Made by a program: the position numbers and the translations under genes
Notes under the pieces: model-generated
Told to the model about the DNA's origin: nothing
The model's database searches: none
Seen by the model: the letters and a program-made list of their open reading frames with translations, nothing else
Shown here: one piece after another, positions 58,142 to 64,000 of the stretch
Layout of the letters: each line of letters starts with the position of its first letter
How positions within the stretch are numbered: the first letter of the stretch is position 1
NCBI GenBank assembly: GCA_009869945.1
Contig: WIXG01000285.1
Location: 38,592 to 102,591 of the forward strand
Source of the DNA: Mesaphorura yosii
Taxonomy: Eukaryota > Arthropoda > Collembola > Poduromorpha > Tullbergiidae
Direction of reading: 5' to 3'
Length of the DNA: 64,000 nt

Positions 58142-59432
58142 TGTGGTTCTTATTCTTAGTTTGCAATGTGGTTTTACAATGTCATGTCTCAGTTTGTACA
58201 CAAACTGTGGGACAAAAGGTGTTTGTGATGATCAAAAGACTGTGATTTTTATACAACAAATCAAAAATCATGGTGCTTACGCTTCCTTCCACTGCCTTGC
58301 ATAACTTCGACTTGATGTGCCTGGATTTTGTACTTCAGAGAACGATTCGAATGTTTCGTTTGACCTTGACAGGCACGTGTAGCGTTCTGGCCAGTGCAGA
58401 AGAGGCGTGGCCCGTAATCATCTGAGCTGAGGCGAATTCGCACTGACGAGGCCAATGCTTTGTGTCAAGTATTTCACAATTTGCATCAGAAATCCCAACT
58501 GTCATCTAATTTTGCAATTATCTTTGTTAATTAATAGTCTGAGATAGCCTGAGAATGGCTGACGCTGACTACTTTCACTGTGTACATGGCCAAATATATT
58601 GTAAAAATTAAATCCAACCTCCAACTTGACTTGGACTTGGAATGATCGTGACCAAAAATGAAACCTTTGGACTTTGGAGTCCAACAACAGTCCGATTCCC
58701 TATTTTTCAATAAATAGTATCAGTGACTCCACTTGACACTGCGTGAATGTGCTTAAATCGTGATGTACGTCTTGTGTACATTTACTACCCTCCAGCCAAT
58801 GCAATGATCTCATGATCTAATATGATAAATCACGTTGGTTATAGTCTAAGCAGACTTGAGCAAAAGTTATTGATACCAAAGTTACGCGGCTACTCTTTGA
58901 ACTTTGAGCTCGTCCTTCGAATTCCAGTTTTAATTTTTGTTATGTAAGTGGATCTCTATTAAACTGTTAATGCAATGCGAGCGAAGCTTTTGCTATTTAC
59001 CATTTTGCTCGTACACCACACAAGCGACGCAGGCAGGCAGCAAATACCTGAAGATAATGTAAAGCTAACTGACAAATGTACTGGAGTGGTGGTCTGAGTT
59101 GGCCTCAAGTACCTCAGAATCGAGTATCGAGTTAATCATGTGTTTATGAGTGTGCAATGACTGTCACGAACACGAACACGAACTCAACTGAAACTAAAAT
59201 GCAGTATGAAGTGCTTTTGCTTATGAAATGTTCCACACTCTCGTACACCGTAAATAACTTATTGTAGTTTGCTTAGCTCGTAATTATAATTATTCCGTTT
59301 TCACTGAATGGATATAAAGAGAAGGTCCAACTGTCCAACTACCCGTCAAAGTACAGGTTGCGGTCTTCCAGTCTTCATCGACCACCAGGCAGCAAAGTGA
59401 CTTGTCATCTGTGAGAATACAAATAAGACAAA
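58142..59432. other. Intergenic region, LD-carboxypeptidase to monooxygenase
   Basis: About 1.3 kb with no gene recognised. It contains 8-bp inverted arms CAGTTTGT and ACAAACTG two bases apart at 58190-58207, and a TATA-box candidate for the next gene at 59313-59318. Confidence 0.5.
59313..59318 (+). promoter_or_regulatory. TATA-box candidate, monooxygenase gene
   Basis: TATAAA 115 bases before the monooxygenase ATG, consistent with transcription starting about 30 bases downstream and a short leader. Unproven. Confidence 0.4.
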
Positions 59433-61359
59433 ATGTCGCCGAAAGTAGCGTATCCTGACGGATCAACGCCTCGCGTCTGCATTATTGGAGCCGGGTGAGT
59501 GTTTGAACTGTTGTAGTACATCAAAAATCCTTGTGTTCTGTGTATCCAGATCCAGCAAATAAAGCTGACCAGTGCCCTCATTCAGATTCTTCCTCCTGTT
59601 TTCAGCTTCTCCGGTCTCTGCGCAGCCATTCAGCTCAAGAAGCAGCTTGGGCTCACGTCGTTCTCAATCTACGAGTCTGGCGGAGACGTTGGCGGCACTT
59701 GGTACGCAAATACATACCCTGGCTGTGCCTGTGACATTCAAAGTCATTTGTACAGCTTTTCTTTCGAGCCCAATCCAAGTAAGTAGAAAAACGTGGCCGT
59801 TCTCGTGATGGCTCGGAGTACTTCATTTCATTGCAAATTACATTCCATGTCCTCTCCTCCCGTCCAGACTGGTCGACGCATTACTCCCCACAGCCCGAAA
59901 TTTGGGAGTACATGCGGAGCGTAGCCCGGAAATACAATCTGTACCCAAAAGCCCAGTTCAACCACACCGTAAAATCGCTTACGTGGGATGAACCGATTAA
60001 GAAATGGAGAGTCGTTGTTATTGATGAGAAGAACAACAACGAAGAAGCGGAAGAGCAATTTGACATTGTGTAAGTTAAGCAATAAGCAATTTAAAAACAG
60101 GAGGAGTGAGTCTTGTTATCTTATCAGCACGCTTCCCTACTAATCCATCACAGAGTCAGCGCCGTCGGAGCTCTGCGTGCTCCGCACTATCCAAAAGAGT
60201 ACTCCGCATTCAAAGGCCCCGTCATCCACTCAGCTGAATGGAACCCAAAAGTCGACCTCGAAGGCAAAGTCGTGGCTGTGATCGGGAGTGGGGCGAGTGC
60301 GATCCAAATCGTTCCAAGCATCGTTGACCAGGTGAAGGAGCTGCATGTCTACCAACGCAAGGCGCCTTACGTCAACCCACGCATCCAGTTTGAGTACCCG
60401 AAATGGATCCAGACGCTGTTTTACTACCTGCCATTCTTAATGATCATCTTCCGTTCGTTTCTATTTCTCTTTAACGACGTGTTCATCGCACTGTTTTCTG
60501 CGGGAAGCCGGTTGAATTCTTTCGGTGAGGGTCTTTTACATTGGCTCATCCTAGAGTTGGGACGTACCTATTAACGGTAAAGGTCGTGTGCTTCTCTTTT
60601 AGTTCAAAGAAAGAACCTCCAAAATATGGCCAAAGTTGTCAAGGACCCATCACTGAAGGAAATTATGACTCCCAACTACAAAATCGGCTGCAAACGGATC
60701 CTGAAATCAAGCGATTACTACCCCGCAGTGACTCGGCCTCACGTGCAAGTTCACACGAGCAAAATTGTTGAGACTGGCGACTACTCAATCACGACGGCAG
60801 ATGGGAAAACACAGAAAATTGATGTAAGTGTCCAAAATTTCATTCACTATCAAAGGCGGTTAATTCTCGAGCTGACGATATAATGCAGGTTCTCATTCTC
60901 TGCACGGGATTCCTCGTCCAAGACTTCTTCGCCCCGATGCAGATCTTCGGCCGCAATTCAGTCGATGTATTTGAACGGTTCAAAGCAGAGGGACCACAAA
61001 CGTTCTACGGAATCACGTCACACGGCGTACCGAATCTTTTCATGCTGCTGGGGCCAAACACGGGGCTCGGTCATAATTCGGTCGTCTTCATGATCGAGTG
61101 CCAGGTCACTTTCTTGATCAACGTGCTTAAGGAGATGATGAGACGGAACGCGGACACGTTTGACACGAGGCTGGAAGCGCAGAAGGCGTGCATGGACAAA
61201 ATACGCGAGGACATGAAGAGCACGATTTGGGGGACGGAGAAATGTGCGTCGTGGTATGGGAATGATAAGGGCGAGATCACGGCGCTCTGGCCACAAAGCT
61301 GCACGACGTACTGGGCCAAGACAAGATCGCTGGACACGAATTTCTTTGATTTTAAATGA
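59433..61359 (+). CDS. Baeyer-Villiger-type flavin monooxygenase
   Basis: Six exons, 59433-59494, 59606-59778, 59868-60069, 60154-60524, 60603-60823 and 60889-61359, join to 499 residues. It is an FAD- and NADPH-dependent class B monooxygenase. The FAD motif is VCIIGAGFSGLCAA near residue 16, followed by [20 protein letters not shown]. The Baeyer-Villiger fingerprint FxGxxxHxxxW is present as [13 protein letters not shown] near residue 164. The NADPH motif is [13 protein letters not shown]. The last exon has the TGF-type element [10 protein letters not shown] and [15 protein letters not shown] hydrophobic stretch ([20 protein letters not shown]) suggests membrane association. Such enzymes insert oxygen next to ketones or oxidise N and S. 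They are typical of bacteria and fungi, and are distinct from animal FMO1-5. AATAAA at 61386-61391. Confidence 0.88.
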
Positions 61360-61385
61360 ATTGTGAAGTGTAGACGAGGCAAAAT

Positions 61386-61391
61386 AATAAA
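61386..61391 (+). terminator. Polyadenylation signal, monooxygenase gene
   Basis: AATAAA 27 bases after the stop codon. Confidence 0.6.
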
Positions 61392-61843
61392 CAGTAGTCA
61401 AGGACTTGGGAAATTTTCAACTCAACTGGTCAACTCAACGGAAACTTTTGTCATGCCTGTTCTTTTGTGGAGACTTTTTTTTATCGTTGCAAGCGTCTAT
61501 GAAGACAAGCAATAAGAGAGTGACAGAAGGTGTGAACTTAGGTCACTCGAGTTGCTGTAGAGTTGACTGAAGAATAATTTATTCGAGTCAACTGTGCTGA
61601 TTGTTGCTATTGTGAAATTACGATTGAAGAAGTTTGATCGAAAAATCGATTCTCATTCCGTGTCATGAGGCACTTTCTTTTCTCTTCTTGTAAGCGACGC
61701 TGAAGGAGATTGAAGTTGAAGTCGACGAATCCCAAGCAGACAACTATCGCTTTTTGTCTCTGCTATGAATTCCTAATTTTGCGCAAATCTTTGCCCATCA
61801 AATCATTATTGTTCGTCTCAGTTTCGGTGCGTAATCAGTAAAC
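61392..61843. other. Intergenic region, monooxygenase to tektin
   Basis: About 450 bases; no gene or clear regulatory element recognised. Confidence 0.45.
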
Positions 61844-63494
61844 ATGCTCGGTAAAATCACTTGCCGATTGGAGAAACCTGCGGAAAAGAAGAGCAAAGCT
61901 GACTGGGATCACTTCACATGGGGTTTCTCCAACTTGGCTGAACATCAGCGTGAAGATACGCTTCGGGTAAGTTAAAGCTTGTGCTGTGCAGCTTATAATT
62001 AGCCAGATGTTTCACTGATAAGCTGATTTTCGCAATCTCTGCACGCACAGATTCGTCATGAAAGCCGATCTGTCCGTAATGAGTCGGGAATTCAAGCACG
62101 CTGGGATACGTACCGCAACAACAATCGGATTCGCGAGCGGTAAGTTCACCTGGCATTGGTAATGACCATTAATCGAGGTACTAATTTGATAGCTGATTAC
62201 ATGATTACTGTGCTTTGTCTGTCTAGCATCACTGAAATTGACAACTGGCGCGTCGCACTCGAGCAGACAGTGGCCACGATTGATTTGGAGATTAGAAAGC
62301 TTCATGCTGCGAAAGAGGCTGTTGAGCAGGCGGTGGAGGTGAAGGTGATCGACATAGGCATCGTCAATGAAATCATGAGCATTCGAGAGCAGCGCCGTGG
62401 AAATGATTACGTTGAAGACGAGGCTCAGATCGAATTGACGAAGGTAAGAGAAATACCTAAATAAGCAAACATCAGGCGATTGGGGCTCAGATTAATTGTG
62501 AGCATACCTTTATCTGCACAGGAGACCTGCTTAATCAAGGAGGCACGCAACAATCTCGAGAAGAAGGGCCAAGAAGCGTGGCATCAAACAGCTCGCCTGC
62601 AGGAAGTTCGCCAAAACATTCTTCGCGACCTCTCCGAGAAGATCGTTTCGCTCGACATCGATCGCTATCTCCTGAACTTGAGTGACACGTCAGCCGAAAT
62701 TGCGTTCCGTCCCGACCCACTGCGCATCCCGAAAGACATGATGACTCCGCAAGCATGGGAAGAGCAGTCGTGTTACAACAAAGTTCGTGCCGACTGCGAG
62801 CTCGCCAACTCCGTCAAGCTTCGTGAAGCGATGCTGCTCGCCATCGACCAGACGTACGCAGATCTAAAAGCACAGCGCGAGGCGACCGACTTCATGATGC
62901 GGAGGCGTTATCACGAAATTATGAAGAGCACCGGGGATTTGTACCATCAGAAAGAGAAGATCTTGCGGGAGATGTGCAAAGTGGAGAAGGAAATCCGGGA
63001 TTTGGAAGACGCGCTTCTGGACAAGACGACTAAGATGAAACTGGCGGAAACTCGTCTCGAACACCGCACGTATCGCTTCGGGGTCGAGCTGACTCGTGAC
63101 GACGCCCAATACGGCCTGACTCAGGAGCTCCTACAGCTTCGGGCGTCGACAAAGGCGCTGACCAACAAGCTGGCACAGACAAAGTAAGGCAAATCAGCCC
63201 CTGTCAGTCATCAAAATTCGTTTCATTGCCATCATTGCCCATTTTGTCGCATGTCGTTGTAGGAAGGCTCTGAAGATGCTGAACGGTTTCCTGATCCGCC
63301 TGGAGACGGAGATTGAGAACAAGAACGAGGCCAAGATGATTGAGCAGATGGGCATCGATGTCCGTGATCGAGTCGCTGCGTCGGTCGACACGCCACTGAC
63401 AAAGACAGACCGCAACATTGCACTCTCGGCCACCGTTCCGGTTCCGGAAGACGGTCGTCGTCAGACTGGAGAGATTGGCCGCGTCTGTCATTAG
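61844..63494 (+). CDS. Tektin (tektin-2-like)
   Basis: Exons 61844-61966, 62051-62139, 62227-62443, 62522-63183 and 63263-63494 join to 440 residues, the usual tektin length. Tektins are coiled-coil filament proteins of the doublet microtubules in cilia and sperm flagella. The protein is almost entirely alpha-helical. Family landmarks are WRVALEQTVATIDLEI, ETCLIKEARNNLEKKGQEAW and the end of the rod RTYRFGVELTRDDAQYGLTQ. The last aligns with the tektin nonapeptide RPNVELCRD, followed by QYGL as in tektin-2, but Pro, Asn and Cys are replaced. The tail after about residue 400 is short and polar. In arthropods, expression in sperm or mechanosensory neurons is the expected role. Confidence 0.85.
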
Positions 63495-64000
63495 ATTCTA
63501 CTCGCTACGGCTTAACGCCTGACCCCTGCCTGCCATTTCATGCTCACGCCTCAACCAATACAAGAAGCATTTAGCATTTAGTAACCTGTAACAAAAAGCG
63601 CTAATCCGAACGAAATTTAGTTAATTGCCATTGTTATTGCGTATGTAAGCCTAAAATTTTAATGTAATGTAATCAGGACAGGAATTCGCCCTTTGCCAGT
63701 AAATTCGACATAATTGTGGTATTCAAGTATGTTCACAATCGTGACCGTGAACCTGAACTCGACCAATGAACTCACGATTGCACCAGAAATCCTGTGTCTT
63801 GTTGTAAATTAAATCATTCAATTATCTAATTAAGATTTCCAGCCTGACTGTCTTCTGCAGCTGGCTGGCTGTTTTCATTCTACGTACTTTATCTCAAATG
63901 ATCACATCTCGTTTGACTCTCGAATTCAAAGGTCCTTGTCTCACTCTCAACTATGTAATTCTGATTCGGCGTTTTTGCATTAAAGTAACCAGAGGAAAAT
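63495..64000. other. Tektin 3' region to window end
   Basis: About 500 AT-rich bases. ATTAAA at 63979-63984 is a possible but distant polyadenylation signal. No further gene start recognised. Confidence 0.4.

Noticed and set aside
57061..61359. Bacterial contamination as source of the LD-carboxypeptidase and monooxygenase
   Set aside because: The monooxygenase has five GT-AG introns, both genes end in AATAAA, there is no ribosome-binding site or operon packing, and the sequence is continuous with animal genes on both sides.
1..64000. tRNA genes, CRISPR arrays, bacterial mobile elements
   Set aside because: I looked for B-box-like GTTCRA words with a matching A box and for spaced direct repeats, and saw none that held up; the window is a eukaryotic chromosome.

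Overview
This is a eukaryotic nuclear window. The genes are split by GT-AG introns, most of them 45-100 bases long, and many end in AATAAA-type polyadenylation signals. The gene set points to an ecdysozoan invertebrate: an arthropod-type chitin synthase, a Tret1/GLUT8-like sugar transporter, a P450 of the CYP3-clan type, a VEGFR/PDGFR-like receptor and a MYND/SET (SMYD) relic. The chitin synthase reads most like arthropod enzymes. A springtail or other arthropod is my best guess and a tardigrade the main alternative. This is inference from protein resemblance, not a database result.

Layout. 1-3389 (minus): 5' part of a VEGFR/PDGFR-like receptor tyrosine kinase that runs off the left edge. 4385-6085 (plus): Tudor-domain protein. 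6086-14951: a gene desert, followed by a CABIT-domain adaptor (14952-29813, plus) whose first intron is 8.5 kb. The 6-28 kb stretch is almost all non-coding and is rich in short tandem iterations of 4-7 bp words. From about 30 kb the window is gene-dense: cytochrome P450 (plus), PBK/TOPK-like kinase (plus), ribosomal protein S20 (minus), DEK (minus), a secreted beta-trefoil protein (minus), chitin synthase (plus), sugar transporter (minus), CLK/Doa LAMMER kinase (plus), a decayed SMYD-type gene (plus), an unrecognised coiled-coil protein (plus), a DCXR-like reductase (plus), an intronless LD-carboxypeptidase of bacterial type (plus), a Baeyer-Villiger-type monooxygenase (plus) and a tektin-2-like protein (plus).

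The genes are mostly unrelated neighbours, as is usual in an animal genome. The main biological interest lies at 55.6-61.4 kb, where a sugar/carbonyl reductase, a bacterial-type peptidoglycan LD-carboxypeptidase with a predicted signal peptide and no introns, and a Baeyer-Villiger-type monooxygenase with five introns lie in a row on one strand. The last two are families best known from bacteria and fungi, so they are candidates for horizontally acquired, domesticated genes. At the DNA level the best small find is a 73-bp element with perfect 12-bp inverted ends and a perfect 8-bp target-site duplication (4195-4283), which has the form of a tiny hAT-like MITE.

Exon boundaries were derived by hand from splice sites and reading-frame continuity. 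The CDS lengths quoted all close in frame. UTR exons and transcription starts were not determined.
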